This document shows positions 1-13,034 of a DNA stretch of 64,000 bases, one piece after another. The stretch is from NCBI RefSeq assembly GCF_037325665.1, contig NC_090260.1, positions 33,266,805 through 33,330,804 of the forward strand, read 5' to 3'. Position 1 is the first letter of the stretch. Each line of letters opens with the position of its first letter. The translations under genes were made by a program, and so were the position numbers. This DNA is from Littorina saxatilis (lineage: Eukaryota > Mollusca > Gastropoda > Littorinimorpha > Littorinidae). Under the pieces are notes generated by a model. It saw only the letters and a list, made by a program, of their open reading frames with translations, made no database searches and was not told the origin of the DNA.

Positions 1-31
<31 letters not shown>

Positions 32-55
32 ATGGGGAGAGAGAGAAGGGGGGAG

Positions 56-87
<32 letters not shown>

Positions 88-190
88 ATGGGGAGAGAGA
101 GAAGGGGGGAGAGAGAGAGAGAGAGAGAGAGAGATGAAGAGAGCGAAAAAGAGAGAGAGATGGCGAGAGAGAGATGGGGAGAGAGAGAAG

Positions 191-231
<41 letters not shown>
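1..231. repeat. (GA)n simple repeat with a degenerate minisatellite overlay
   Basis: Almost pure GA tract with recurring GATGG and GAAGGGGGG interruptions that repeat every 60-85 bases, followed by GACA/CAAA units. It gives long Arg/Glu open frames in several phases, which are composition artefacts and not genes. Confidence 0.95.
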
Positions 232-234
<3 letters not shown>

Positions 235-399
235 AACAAACAAACAGACAGACAGACACACAGACACGCAGACAGACACCAAAGGTTGAGAATAGAGAGA
301 AAACAAGAAAAGTGTGAAGCAGCCGTGCATATTTCTTTTTTGCATAATCCGTGAAAGTAACCTATTAAGAGAGAGAGAAGAACAGGCAGACAGGCAGGG

Positions 400-1205
400 A
401 TGTGTGTGTGTGTGTGTGTGTGTCTGTGTGTGTGTGTAGAGTGATTCAGACTAAACTACTGTACCGATCTTTGTGAAATTTGACAGGAGAGTTCCTGGGT
501 ATGATATCCCCGAACGTTTTTTTCATTTTTTTGATAAATGTCTTTGATGACGTCATATCCGGTTTTTCGTGAAAGTTGAGGCGGCACTGTCACGCCCTCA
601 TTTTTCAACCAAATTGGTTGAAATTTTGGTCAAGTAATGTTCGACAAAGCCCGGACTTCGGTATTACATTTCAGCTTGGTGGCTTAATTAAATTAAAAAT
701 TAATTAATGACTTTGGTCATTAAAAAACAGAAAAATGTAAAAAAAATAAAAAAATTATAAAACGATCCACATTTACGTTCATCTTATTCTCCATTATTTG
801 CTGATTCCAAAAACATATCAATATGTTATATTTGGATTAAAAACAAGCTCTGAAAATTAAAAATATAAAAATTAGTATCAAAATTAAATTGTCCAAATCA
901 ATTTAAAAACACTTTCATCTTATTCCTTATCGGTTCTTGATTCCAAAAACGTATAGATATGATATGTTTGGATTAAAAACACGCTCACAAAGTTAAAACG
1001 AATAGAGGTACAGAAAAGCGTGCTATCCTTCTCAGCGCAACTACTACCCCGCTCTTCTTGTCAATTTCACTGCCTTTGCCGTGAGCGGTGGCTGGCGATG
1101 CTACGAGTATACGGTCTTGCTGCGTTGCATTGCGTTCAGTTTCATTCTGTGAGTTCGACAGCTACTTGACTAAATGTTGTATTTTCGCCTTACGCGACTT
1201 GTTTT
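400..1205 (-). mobile_element. Non-autonomous DNA element, family A, copy 1 (truncated)
   Basis: Reverse-complement copy of a noncoding element also present at 5,998, 7,361, 17,866 and 54,463. Its right edge has the family start (AAACAAGTCGCG...ACATTTAGTCAAG, read on minus). Its left edge stops in the (TG)n tract, so the far terminus seen in copies 4 and 5 is absent. No coding capacity is seen. Confidence 0.8.
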
Positions 1206-1225
1206 TGTTTTGTTTTAATAAACTG

Positions 1226-1370
1226 AGAGAGTAAGAAAAAGACAAAAAGAGAGACAGAGCTAGAAATACAGAGAGACAGACAGAGAGACGGACCGACCGA
1301 CAGAATTAGTGCGAGATAGAGATAGAGAGACACACAAACAGGGACAGACAGACAGAGACCGACATTTTGA
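1226..1370. repeat. GA/GACA simple repeat
   Basis: Purine-rich stretch of GAGA, GACA and CACA units. The open frames on both strands here are low-complexity artefacts. Confidence 0.85.
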
Positions 1371-4300
1371 GAAGAATGAAGAGAAAACCAGCAGTATTAT
1401 ATGCATAGTCTTAAGCTGTGTTTCCATATCGCGACGCGATGGCAGCACGATAGTTGCGGCGAGGTGGCGGCAGCGTCAAAACCGATCGCAACAGTAATAT
1501 CAAAGAACGCATGTTTCCATATGTGCGATGCGACGGATGCTTCATCTGGGGATTTAATCAAGTTTGAGTGAATCTTTCTTGAAGGTTTTTCTTTGTATTA
1601 ATAAATTATGAGTAATCTAAGCTTAATTAGTTTGGACAACATTTTGGATGAAATTATTGCTGCTGCAGGAACATTGAATTGGCAAGTCTGTAACAGTAAT
1701 CGTCTCTCTGACCCCCCCCCCCTGGCTTGCTGAAAAATAAAATTAACTCTCTTCCCGTCCTCTGTCACATCCTCTGATTCTTTTGCTGTATCTTTTCCTC
1801 TTTTTTTGGTAAAAATTGTATCTTGTCTGTCTTACATTTATAACAAGGGGATAAGCGATTCTCTGACCTTGACATAACGTGAAATAATAATTCCTATCTA
1901 GATGTACATATTTATAACCACATTTAATATAAGCTTAGCTTATTGTGTGGTTACAAATGTTTATATCGCATATATATGCAAGTTATCCAAAGAATGAAAT
2001 TGTTTTGAGACCTATAGCACCGTTAGTTTGTCAGAACAGGAGGTGGTCCATATCAGGCAGTTGTCCATGTTAGGCTATTTTCCCTTACGACCAGGGTGTG
2101 CTTATTGCGTGTCTTATGAGAAACAGACCGCGTGCAGAAACACACACACACTATGATGTGTTGTCGTATTATTTTTGCTTTGGTCAATCGTAGGACCCTA
2201 TTCTGAGGTCTCAATATTTTCCCACGGTCTTCCCAACGCATGCGATGTCACTTTCCATTGAGCGTTTTTGCCACCATTTGGCAAGGAGTTATCAGCTGAG
2301 ATAAAACGACTGTAAGTAGAACGCGAAAATCACACCTGGACTCGATCCGACCGACTGGTTCTTGTATACGCAAGAGCACTTGATAGTCTCTGCCGCGGAT
2401 CATAAAATCGTATAATCTGCTGATTTTCGCATCCCGAATCTACTCAGCTTCGTCCCAATAGGCCCACTTAAAACATCACACGCGGAATTTAAATTAGCTA
2501 AGATGGACAACTGGACACCACATGTGAGAACCACGCACCAAGACATTGTCAGCATTGAGAGAATGTTTTCACGGAATTGTTTCACGATTCTGTGACACTG
2601 TTATATTGCGGGGTTATGATATTTTCTTCGTTTCTGATTTGAATTCATGTAAATGAAATCAAGTTAAAATTAAACACTATTGTTTTTTTAGAAACCAATG
2701 CGGACCCTGAAAGAAATAACGTTTCACTCAGATAAATTTTATCCAGCCTGTCACGTTTTTCATTTATACATTTTGACAGAAAAAAGAAAATAACAAAAGA
2801 AAAATTAACACATCTGTGTGGGATTAAAATCAAACGTCGATTTGTGTTACTAAAGTTACTGACCACCATGTGCATGCGAACATTTGCTGCCCCCCCCCCT
2901 CCACATCGTAATCGTATCGGCTCTGTCTCATTTTGCCCACCACCCCTCCACCTCTCCCCAGGACCCCCCCCCCCCCCCCACCTTCCTTTTCAGTAAATAG
3001 CCCTTCAGTCGGAGCGGCAGTTGTCGCCACGCATCAGACTTTTTTGAATAATTATGTGCGGTTTTTAGTATCTCCTTTACAAAGCTGATCTGATAATTAA
3101 CTATCTTTTTTTTTGCAAGCAAACGACAAATTCGCCTCAAAAAATGTTATTGACAGTGCATATAGAAAAGGTAGCAAAAAAACTTGCGGGGACAAAGTGG
3201 GCGAGGGAGAGCCTGGGTGGTCAAACGGGGGCCGTGCCATGCCATATGTCACCTGCTGGTTAAACGAAAGGTTTAAAGGAACAGATATCGCACACAATAT
3301 TTTGATCTTTTGATCAGTCAACCATCAATTTTGTACATCAACCCCAACAGTGTTGTTGTCCAAAAATAAAAGAATTGCATTCTGTCCTCAAACTGAACGG
3401 TAGTTCAAAGTTAAAGGGATATTGACCAAAGTGCTTTTGAGGAACAATAAAACACTCTCCCCAAAATAAAGACGCAAAAAAACACCCCACACAAATAAAT
3501 AAATAAAGAAAGAAGCAAAACAGATTTACAAGGAAATTAATTATGTTCATGGTATGCTAGCGCTGTTTTTATTTTATTGTATAATAAGCATGCTGATACC
3601 GGGATGCAGTATACGTTAAATGTAAATGATATAATGCTGACTATCTAAATGTGAATCAAAAAAACAAGAAAGGTAGGTTTTTTAATTTTTTTTTTAATTT
3701 AAATGTGAACCAGAAAAGATGCATTTCTTTTAAATTGATGGCGCCGTCAAAAACAAAAACTAAATTCTTGGTTACAAAATCAAATGAATCTTAGTAGTCG
3801 ATAGTTTAGTACTATTTGTCACTTTATTAGAGGTGGTTTGACTGAGTTGCCGACTTCTCCGCTTTAATTCCTTTTCAGTTTTATCTGTACACTCTTTGTT
3901 TTCATGCGATACGTGTAACACTTTTCCCGACCTCGCACATGATGGACAGCATTCATTGGAGCGATATGTTTTCACCGGGTTTTCGCAAAATTGTATTTCA
4001 TGCCACGCTATTATCGATTACCTCAAATTAAAAAAGAAACAAAGAAAAACTCCGGACAAGCGCACAAGGTAGAACCAGCGGTCAGTGCATGGGACTGCAA
4101 AAGTGCACGTGTGCGTATGCGTGTGAATACATTTTTTTTAAACTAGTTAGTGTCAATATCGATCGAATGTCATTTCGATCACGTTTCAGTTTAGCGGACA
4201 AGCGTAATCGGATTCAACATACGCATACACACTCACATAGTCGGAAGAGTCGTCGAACAGGGAAAAAAATGACAAAGTAAAATATTGTAAATTGAAAAAT

Positions 4301-5627
4301 GTTTGTGTAATTTTGCGATGAGACAGAGACAATCTGGGAAGGAAGTTTATACCCAAGTAATACTATCGAACGGGTTAGTCCGTAAGCTGCGGACAAATAT
4401 TCTTACTCAAAGAGAAAAATGAAACAGGATTTTTTCAGTAAATGTAAGCTTACAGGGCTGCCGATGGGGAAAGACTGAACCACCTAAACAAATAGCAGTT
4501 CACATCGGTTGATGATTCTTCAGTCCCACAGAACTTCGGTCCATTAGGAAGTAGCCCTGTTGATTTGCTAGATTAACATCACATCGCTACCCGAACCGAT
4601 TTTTATTGAAAATAAACACTTTTTTAAGCTCAGATATAATTTATCTGTAAGTTACATCACGTCTACAGTCGTTGACATAATCTAAAAACTCTATCAAATT
4701 ACTCCGCCAAAGTTCCGACAAACTTACTACACATATATGCGTCGTCTGCATGTGTTGCGCGCGCAGTCCGGGGCGTGGCTTATTAAAAAAACAAACAAAA
4801 AAAAACCCGTATTAGTCTTTTTTTTTTAAGAGTTAAATTCAGATAGCACTTCATTTGGACAGCCTTGAGAAAACGGCCGTACAATACGTGTATATCTTCT
4901 TTTATCGAGAAGGAGATTAACAGCGGTGGGGTTTCAGTCATGCTTTCTGACGCCAGCTTCAATTTCAGATAATGTTAGGAGATTTCAAAATGCAAGGGGG
5001 TGGGGGTATAGAGTGGGGGGGGGGGGGGGGTATTTTCTCTGAATCGTTTATAAGGAAGGAATGTGTTTTTTTAGACCCCAATCGTCAATGTTGAAGGTCC
5101 AGTATTAAAACTTGCCCAGTGTCTGACAAAATTAGACTCAGTTTAAAATTACCCTTGACAATTTGTGCGTGAGACAGACTGATTGCCGAACGGAAAATGG
5201 AATCACTCATGTGGCGCAGTGAAGTGTAGCCAAGTACCTGCTATGTCCTTCAGCAGAAGTGGTGGAGTGCCTGTCATCTGTTTCTCATTTAGTGGCCTCA
5301 CAGTGGCCGAAGATTGGATTTGATGTGACTTTTAGTACACACTTGTGAGCGTGATCTGGTAATTTCCCTTCGCTTGCGTCTGACTTTCCCGTCTTAAGCT
5401 AACATACGAGAACAAACATAATATGCAAAATTGCAAGGATCGACCTCCTTGCATGAAAAGTCAACAACACTTTGTTATTTTCTCATTGTATAGAAACCTA
5501 AAATGTGACAGCAGCCCACAGGGTTATCTGTGTTCGTACACGCCGAAGTCTGTTCACTCGAAATCGTTCTGACAATTATGTTTTTATGTTCAATGATATG
5601 TTTAAATTCAAATTCCAACGACAAAAA
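1371..5627. other. No gene recognised
   Basis: AT-rich noncoding DNA with homopolymer runs (C-runs near 1,711, 2,890 and 2,963; a G-run near 5,018). No open frame shows a recognisable domain or convincing splice context. I see no RNA gene. Confidence 0.6.
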
Positions 5628-5790
<163 letters not shown>

Positions 5791-5997
5791 AGAATCAAAT
5801 ATAAAGCGAACTGTTTAAACCTGTTGCGATAATTAATGTACAGTTCTGTACAAATAAACTGTACTCTTAGTGCCCGACCCGACTCCCCAAACCTACGTCG
5901 CGGTTATCTGACGCTCTCTCTACGTCGTGCCTCTGCGTGCCTCCATTACAGAGAAATGGAAGGTGAAAATCTTTGTGTCAGTTTGACTCTTGATTTT

Positions 5998-6554
5998 AAA
6001 CAAGTCGCGTAAGGCGAAAATACAACATTTAGTCAAGCTGTCGAACTCACAGAATGAAACTGAACGCTATGCAATTTTTCAGCAAGACCGTATACTCGTA
6101 GCATCGTCAGTCCACCGCTCATGGCAAAGGCACTGAAATTGACAAGAAGAGCGGGGTAGTAGTTGCGCTGAGAAGGATAGCACGCTTTTCTGTACCTCTC
6201 TTCGTTTTAACTTTCTGAGCGTGTTTTTAATCCAAACATATCATATCTATATGTTTTTGGAATCAGGAACCGACAAGGAATAAGATGAAAGTGTTTTTAA
6301 ATTGATTTCGAAAATTTAATTTTGATCATAATTTTTGTAATTTTAATTTTCAGAGCTTGTTTTTAATCCAAATATAACATATTTATATGTTTTTTTAATC
6401 AGAAAATGATGAAGAATCAGATGAACGTAAATTTGAATCGTTTTATAAAAAAAAAATAGGCCTATTTTTTTTTACAATTTTCAGATTTTTAATGACCAAA
6501 GTCATTAATTAATTTTTAAGCCACAAAGCTGAAATGCAATACCGAAGTCCGGGC
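5998..6554 (+). mobile_element. Non-autonomous DNA element, family A, copy 2 (3'-truncated)
   Basis: Plus-orientation copy beginning AAACAAGTCGCGTAAGGCG and colinear with the complete copy at 17,866. It ends abruptly after the 'accgaagtccgggct' motif, so about the last 300 bases of the family are missing. No coding potential. Confidence 0.85.
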
Positions 6555-7360
6555 TGTAAAAGTTGTTTCAATTTGTTTCCATTTAAAACGTCCGCTACTG
6601 GCACCTCAGTCGGACCATACATAACACTCTGAGAAGTAACCAAAGTGTTTTCTTTTAAAGTAATTTGTAACTCTCCGCTCCGCACGCCAACCAAAACAAT
6701 TCCTGGGAGACGCCTACATCGTTCGGAAAAAAAAACCCACAAAAAACTGTTCCGAGCCAGGACTGAACTAGAAAGGGTTTCCATGACCACGGACGTAGCT
6801 TTGTGCCGAGGCTGATCACGTGGTCAGGTTGACCAATGGCAACGCGACCCTTTTACGGCCTCTCTATTGTCCAATGTGTGTACTCTATGACCCCTTGAAA
6901 ACTTCAGCGATTGGTGTGAAGTGTACTCTTTAGAGAGGATGAGTTCAGCGGTTAATTGCTTTTAACATACTTACCTGAACAGGTTATAGGCCATTATCTC
7001 GAGATGCCTTGCTTTCGGCAACAGTTCTTTGAATCCCTCCCTCCCTCTCTCCATCTTCTCTCTACCAGTCTGTTTCTCTCTTTGTTTCTCTCTCTTTTTC
7101 ACACTTTTCAACCATTAACTATTCATATTCATTTGCATAATGTAGAGCAGTCCCTAATTGGGCGACAGTTGGCTGTTAAAAGGAAAACACATAAAACAAA
7201 ACCAAAAAAGAACACTTTTGTAAGCTTACTACATTACTTTTGAAAAAAAAACCATCATTGGGTTCATTTCGCGTCATTTTGCTTTCGTCAACAGGAAAGT
7301 TTTTGTAATGCCTCTCTCCACCTCCCCATATGCTCCCCTCCCCCATTTCTGTCTCTGTTT

Positions 7361-7598
7361 TTTACATTATTTTAGTCAAGTTTTGACTAAATGTTTTAAC
7401 GTAGAGGGGGAATCGAGACGAGGGTCGTGGTGTATGTGCGTGCGTGCGTGTGTGCGGGTGTGTGTGTGTCTGTGTGTGTGTGTAGAGCGATTCAGACTAA
7501 ACTACTGACCGATCTTTATGAAATTTGACATGAGAGTTCCTGGGTAGGAAATCCCCAGACTTTTTTTTCCATTTTTTTGATAAATGTCTTTTATGACG
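7361..7598 (-). mobile_element. Non-autonomous DNA element, family A, copy 3 (runs into gap)
   Basis: Starts with the family's stem-loop terminus (TTTAGTCAAG, short loop, CTTGACTAAA-type arms), then the CA/TG tract, and is cut off by the run of N. Orientation is opposite to copy 2. Confidence 0.8.
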
Positions 7599-7798
7599 NN
7601 NNNNNNNNNNNNNNNNNNNNNNNNNNNNNNNNNNNNNNNNNNNNNNNNNNNNNNNNNNNNNNNNNNNNNNNNNNNNNNNNNNNNNNNNNNNNNNNNNNNN
7701 NNNNNNNNNNNNNNNNNNNNNNNNNNNNNNNNNNNNNNNNNNNNNNNNNNNNNNNNNNNNNNNNNNNNNNNNNNNNNNNNNNNNNNNNNNNNNNNNNN
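7599..7798. other. Assembly gap (200 N)
   Basis: Exactly 200 N bases. The gap falls inside a family A repeat copy, a typical place for a scaffold join. All open frames that cross it are meaningless. Confidence 1.
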
Positions 7799-8636
7799 CC
7801 TGACATCCTCCTGGATGGAATCAAGACAAAAACTTGTATGGAGACGCATTCTTGTCGACATAATGTGATAGCTTGTTACAGTACTCCATCAAACAAAGGG
7901 ATAGACGTAAACAGAATTGGGTAACGATTTATTCAAAGAATATTGTCCAGAGGCTTTAATAAATTAAGCAATAACAATGCAAGCAAAATATCATTTCCGA
8001 GCTCAGTGAAAAAAGCAGCAAATAAGGACTAATTATGGGAATTCCGTTCTTCTGAACTGCTATTTCGCTGTGATGCACGTCATGAGCATACCTTCAAAAG
8101 TAACAATGTTAATTGCACTCCATTTCTCACTGTAAAAAAAAAGTAGAATCATTGACCAATAGAAAAAAACGAGTTTGGAATTTTTTTTGCATATTCTTGG
8201 GGAATAAATACCTGAAAATGTAACCCTACCCTCTAAATGGTGACATCATGACAGCGAAAAAAAATATACAGAACAAGTCATGTGAAGTGATAATAAAAAA
8301 TTAAGTTGGTTTGAAACTAAAAGATCAACATTGGAATCAGGGACGAGTCATTAACAATGCTAGTGAGATTTGGCTAGCCGAAACCAGAAGACCGAGACGG
8401 GTTGCCTCCGCGAAGCATATGAACAAAACGGGCGATTTTTCTCATTTGAGCAGATTTTCACACTAAGCATGACATATATATCTGTTTATACATTGGGATC
8501 CAGGAAATCCAAAGGATACAATGCAATAACTTTTGAATCTGTAATCAAAAGTGTTATTGTTATTTGCAATTTTTAGAATGTTATGTACCAAATTTTATAA
8601 TACATTTCATAACTTGACGAAATTTAAAACAAGTCG

Positions 8637-9068
8637 CGTAAAGCGATATAAAAACATGTAGTCAATCTATAGGCATCAAATTGAAGGATAAACTAAAAAA
8701 AAAACAGTCCGATCGGCGAGACTAAATTCAGATAGTCTCGGCTAACCATACCCGAAAACCGTCACGGATCACACTCATCTCCGCGAAGCATACTCAACCT
8801 GTTTTCTTTAATTCTGAACGCGTTTTTAAAGTAAACATAACATATGTATATATATATTTTAAATCAGGAGAAGATAAGAAGTACAATGCAGTAGTGTTTG
8901 AATCTGTAATGAAATATTCGTTTTTGATGACAATTTTAATGAGCGAACTAATTCACTTATTTTCAAGCTACCTGGCTCAAATGCAATATCAAAGTCCCGA
9001 CTTAATCAAAAATTACTTAACAGGTCCGCCTCAACTATCACAAAAACGGAAATGACGTCATCAAAGAC
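8637..9068 (+). mobile_element. Diverged relative of the family A element
   Basis: Begins with ACAAGTCGCGTAAAGCG and later shares, in order, the 'aacataacatat', 'aatgcaatatcaaagtcc' and 'gacgtcatcaaagac' landmarks of family A, with heavy divergence between them. It looks like an old copy or a sister family. Confidence 0.55.
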
Positions 9069-9268
9069 TGTGGCAGAGTACCTTAACGCAGTCCTAGTAT
9101 ATCCACTACTGACTGAACTGTGGCATAGTACCTGGACGCAGTCCCAGTATATCCACTACAGACTGAACTGTGGCATAGTACATGGACGCTGTCCCAGTAT
9201 ATCCACTACAGACTGAACTGTGGCATAGTACATGGACGCTGTCCCAGTATATCCACTACAGACTGAAC
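9069..9268 (+). repeat. 50-bp tandem repeat, about four copies
   Basis: The unit containing 'actgtggcatagta' and 'cagtatatccactac' recurs with a period of 50 (for example tggcatagta at 9,121 and 9,171). The first copy is the most diverged. Confidence 0.9.
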
Positions 9269-9329
9269 CTTACTGTCTTGCATTTTCTACAACAACTACT
9301 CTGCACACATAAAAAAACAAAAAACCCTC

Positions 9330-9475
9330 TCGCACGCACACATGCAAGTACGCACGCATCAACACTCACGCATCAACACTCACACACACACACACACACA
9401 CACACATACGCTAACACAAACGAACACGTGCGCACAACGCTCGCGCGCACGCTTACACACACACACACACACGCA

Positions 9476-9525
<50 letters not shown>

Positions 9526-9580
9526 AACACGTGCGCGCAACGCTCGGCCGCACGCTCACACACACACACACACAGCTAGA
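9330..9580. repeat. (CA)n-rich microsatellite cluster
   Basis: CA and CACG units with an internal duplication (acaaacgaacacgtgcgc appears twice). The Thr-His frames are artefacts. Confidence 0.95.
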
Positions 9581-10482
9581 TAATACATCATCTGATATGT
9601 TTCCTTGTTCATATGCTTTTTTCAAGTCATAAACGTAAACAATGAATGGTTTTACTGGGATTTTGTGCAGCGTTTTGTATTATCTGCGTTGTTGTCGGAT
9701 TTAAATACTCTCTCAAAAACTGGGTATCTAATCACGACCGATAAGATTTTCCCCTTTTCGATTAAAAAGTACAATGAGATTTAGTCAGAACCATAACATT
9801 ATTCTTCCAAAAACACTTATTAACATCCATGTAAAAGAAACACAACTCTGTTCATCAAATTATCTCCCCCTTTGCAAGAAACGTATGGCGAAGGCACATT
9901 TCGCGCCGCGGTGCAGATGACGCAATTAACTCTCGTGACGAAACGATTGGTTCGTGACATCGCGTCATCAACCGTTCATGAATGGCCCTTGTATGAATGG
10001 CATTCTTTCTGTTGGGATGACGTGTGAACCTCATCATTAGTGACTTGGAAAATCGGTCGGATTTAGGTATCCCCGAAGTCGGTCGGAATTGGATACACTT
10101 ACCAGGCTACACTCTTCCACACTGACAGGCGCGCACGCACGTACGCACGTACATATGCAACAATAACAATGACAAAAATCAAACTTTTAAAAGCACTTGA
10201 AAGTTAATACACAAAGCAACTATTGATTCCCTACGATTATATGATCGTGACTGGCTCTCTTTCCAAGTTGGAACGTTTTCAATCTGCTGTCTGACGTCAT
10301 CAAAGTGTTGAAAAACGTACGGCAATGTCTATAAAACTCTCACTTGACCACAACATTCACAATGCAGTGCATTCAAGGATTGAAAAAAACCACTGGCGTT
10401 GATCAGACACAGTCACTGAATGTTGTTATTTTACAAATGAATCTGCTTAACATTTGGTAAGAAATGACCGTCAAAGTGCCGG

Positions 10483-11115
10483 GCGGTCGTGAGAATTCAA
10501 GGTTTTCAGAGACAGACAGTAAATAACGTGCTCTGAAATAAACACATGCCGAAAAATTCTTTAGTCAGCCAGTTGATCATCTGCCTGACAACGGATAGGA
10601 AGTATAAAATTGGTCGCATCATGGCAATTTGCTGTGTATGGCGGTCATAGCAGACGATTTGTCTTCAGGACGGTCGTGAGAAAAAATGAGACAGACACCT
10701 TGCCCGAGTGACTAGACAGTAAATAACGTGCTCTGAAATAAACACATGCCGAAAAATTCTTTAGTCAGCCAGTTGATCATCTGCCTGACAACGGATAGGA
10801 AGTGTAAAATTGGTTGAATCATGACAATTTGCTGTGTATGGCGGTTATAGCAGACGATTTTGTCTGCAGGGCGGTCGTGAGAAAAAATGAGACAGACACC
10901 TTGCCCGAGTTACTAGACAGTAAATAACGTGCTCTGAAATGAACACATGCCGAAAAATTCTTTAGTCAGCCAGTTGATTATCTGCCTGACAACGGATAGG
11001 AAGTGTAAAATTGGTTGCATCATGACAATTTGCTGTGTATGGCGGTTATAGCGGACGATTTGTCTGCAGGGCGGTCGTGAGAAAAAATGAGACAGACACC
11101 TTGCCCGAGTGACAA
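10483..11115 (+). repeat. ~200-bp tandem array, three copies
   Basis: The landmark 'agtaaataacgtgctctg' occurs at 10,518, 10,718 and 10,919, giving a 200-201 bp period. Copies are about 95% alike by eye. Each unit ends with 'ggtcgtgag(a)n tgagacagacac'. The same motif occurs inverted at about 11,468-11,492, outside the array. Confidence 0.9.
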
Positions 11116-11676
11116 AATGACCAAGCGCAAGTAGAATAAGCCGTAGTTAGCCTTTCAAAACCCTTTCATATCGTGATTTGATGGAAATTGCTACTTATTA
11201 AAAGCATGTTACGTCCAAACCTTTTAACAGCCATTCCAACTGAACAGATTTGTAATTAACGTTTTTGAGACAGACACATTTAGAAAAAAGACCGTTTACT
11301 TCACATGCGATTGTATCGACTAAACATAAACACATTCATTGTTTTTTTTAACTAAGTGTGTTCATCTATCTCTGTTCTTTGGTTTCTAATGTACTTTTAA
11401 CTGGATTTCTTTGTGTGTTTTTGTACTGGTGCCTTTGTCTATTGCAATGTGGCTAAAAAGGGAAATCGTGTCTGTCTCATTTCTCACGACCGACCTACCT
11501 TTTTCGCTGGTGGGGAATACAAACTTGACTTAAATTCGATCAAAGTTTATTTTTCATATGTAAATTCCGAAGACATTCGACACAGACCAGTGAAAATTCA
11601 CGACTCAACAAAACGAAACATTTTATTTGATATCAAAGTTAGGGACATACCCGACTCTGAAGACTGTGAAACCTGT

Positions 11677-12157
11677 CTGCAGGGGCTTGCAACGTAGTAC
11701 AATATATGACCTTACTGGGAGAATGCAAGTTTCCAGTACAAAGGACTAAACATTTCTTACATACTGCTTGACTAAAATCTTTACAAACATTGACTATATT
11801 CTATACAAGAACCACTTAACAAGGGTAAAAGGAGAAACAGAATCCGTTAGTCGCCTCATACGACATGCGGGGTGCAGAGAAATAAGGATGTGGAAAAGAA
11901 GACTTTTGGTAAGTGAAATAAAGGTGATGGATCCAGTCAGGTAGAAATAAGACAACAAGAAAAGAATTGGAAAACTGCAGGGAATAGTAGGGAGAGTTTT
12001 CTTGGAAGGAAATATAGGTGAAAGGACTGGTAAGGCAGAAATAAGACAAAAGAAGAGAAGAAACAGAACCGTTAGTCGCCTCTTACGACATGCTGGGTAG
12101 CATCGGGTAAATTCTTTCTAGTCCCAACCAATATGGGACTCCCCCTAACCCGCGGGG
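11677..12157 (-). mobile_element. Retroposon (SINE-like), copy without the Polinton
   Basis: Reverse-complement copy of the retroposon that hosts the Polinton at 26-41 kb. It matches both flanks of the Polinton continuously: 12,157 down to 11,923 equals the left flank, and 11,927 down to about 11,685 equals the right flank. The single TCACC (read on minus) at 11,923-11,927 is the unduplicated target. The 3' part, with the aaataaagaaagaaa tail, is missing here. Confidence 0.85.
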
Positions 12158-12504
12158 GGTTCATTTGTTGCTGAACCCCGCAGTTGACTCGACTCGGATT
12201 CACACAAGCCCGTCTAGCAGACAACAGTTCGAACAGTCTTGAACAGCACGGTTGCAAGCAGATTCAGCTATCAATCGAAGCAATACACTTAAAGCCAAAG
12301 CAAATAACCAAATGAGAAAACCTAACGTTTGATTTGACTTCATGGTGAGTCTTTTGATAATTGTTTTGGCGTTGGAATGGATTTCATTAACGGGTTCCCA
12401 GCTACGACAACTTTTCCAGAGTTATGCACCGCAGGCATGCCTTCGACAATCGATGTCAGTTTCAGATTGAGTTTTCGAACTACCAGGTGACTGGGTTGTG
12501 TTTT

Positions 12505-12586
12505 GATTGCTCTCTCTGTCTCTCTGTCTCTGTCTCTGTCTCTGTCTCTGTCTCTCTCTGTCTCTCTGTCTCTCTCTCTCACTGTT
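12505..12586. repeat. (TCTG)n/(TC)n simple repeat
   Basis: Tract of TCTCTGTC units. The Arg/Asp/Glu frames on minus are artefacts. Confidence 0.9.
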
Positions 12587-13034
12587 CTGTGTAGATGGCT
12601 GTCTGTGTAAAAATTAGGGAGTATCGTCCCTTGATCCCACTCGCGATACTCGTTGAACATGCCTTTGACCATGCAGTCGCTTCAGCCAGCGAAATATCTC
12701 GACTCCGCTCTTTAAATCCATGCAGAATGTGCGTATCGTATGAAGTATTCTTTATTTTTTCAATATTGACACATGTAGGCCTGTACCTATACGTGATATT
12801 GACTTTGACACCACAAAATATTTCAGTTGTATGTTGAAAAAAGTAGTCCATCTGTAAACTCTGAATATGCAGATGACCTCTATAATTTATTCAATTGTAC
12901 TCTGAAATCTAAAACAATGACCAATGACAGTTGAGATCGAAACTCGGTTGTGATGGGATATCCATATGGTTGTGATGGAATATTCAGAATAATCACCTCC
13001 TCAGCTAACAGAGACAAAGAGGCAGGTCGTGGGA

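Noticed and set aside
7502-7924. Open frames of 77-119 codons crossing the run of N
   Set aside because: The gap is unknown sequence inside a noncoding repeat; the frames have no meaning.
9182-9632. Long Thr-His and Val-Cys frames, as also at 19.6, 44.2, 45.3, 53.3 and 56.3 kb
   Set aside because: They are translations of (CA)n/(TG)n microsatellites.
11413-11697. 94-codon frame reading into the retroposon copy
   Set aside because: It overlaps the inverted repeat motif of the 10.5-11.5 kb region and runs into a mobile element; no domain recognised.
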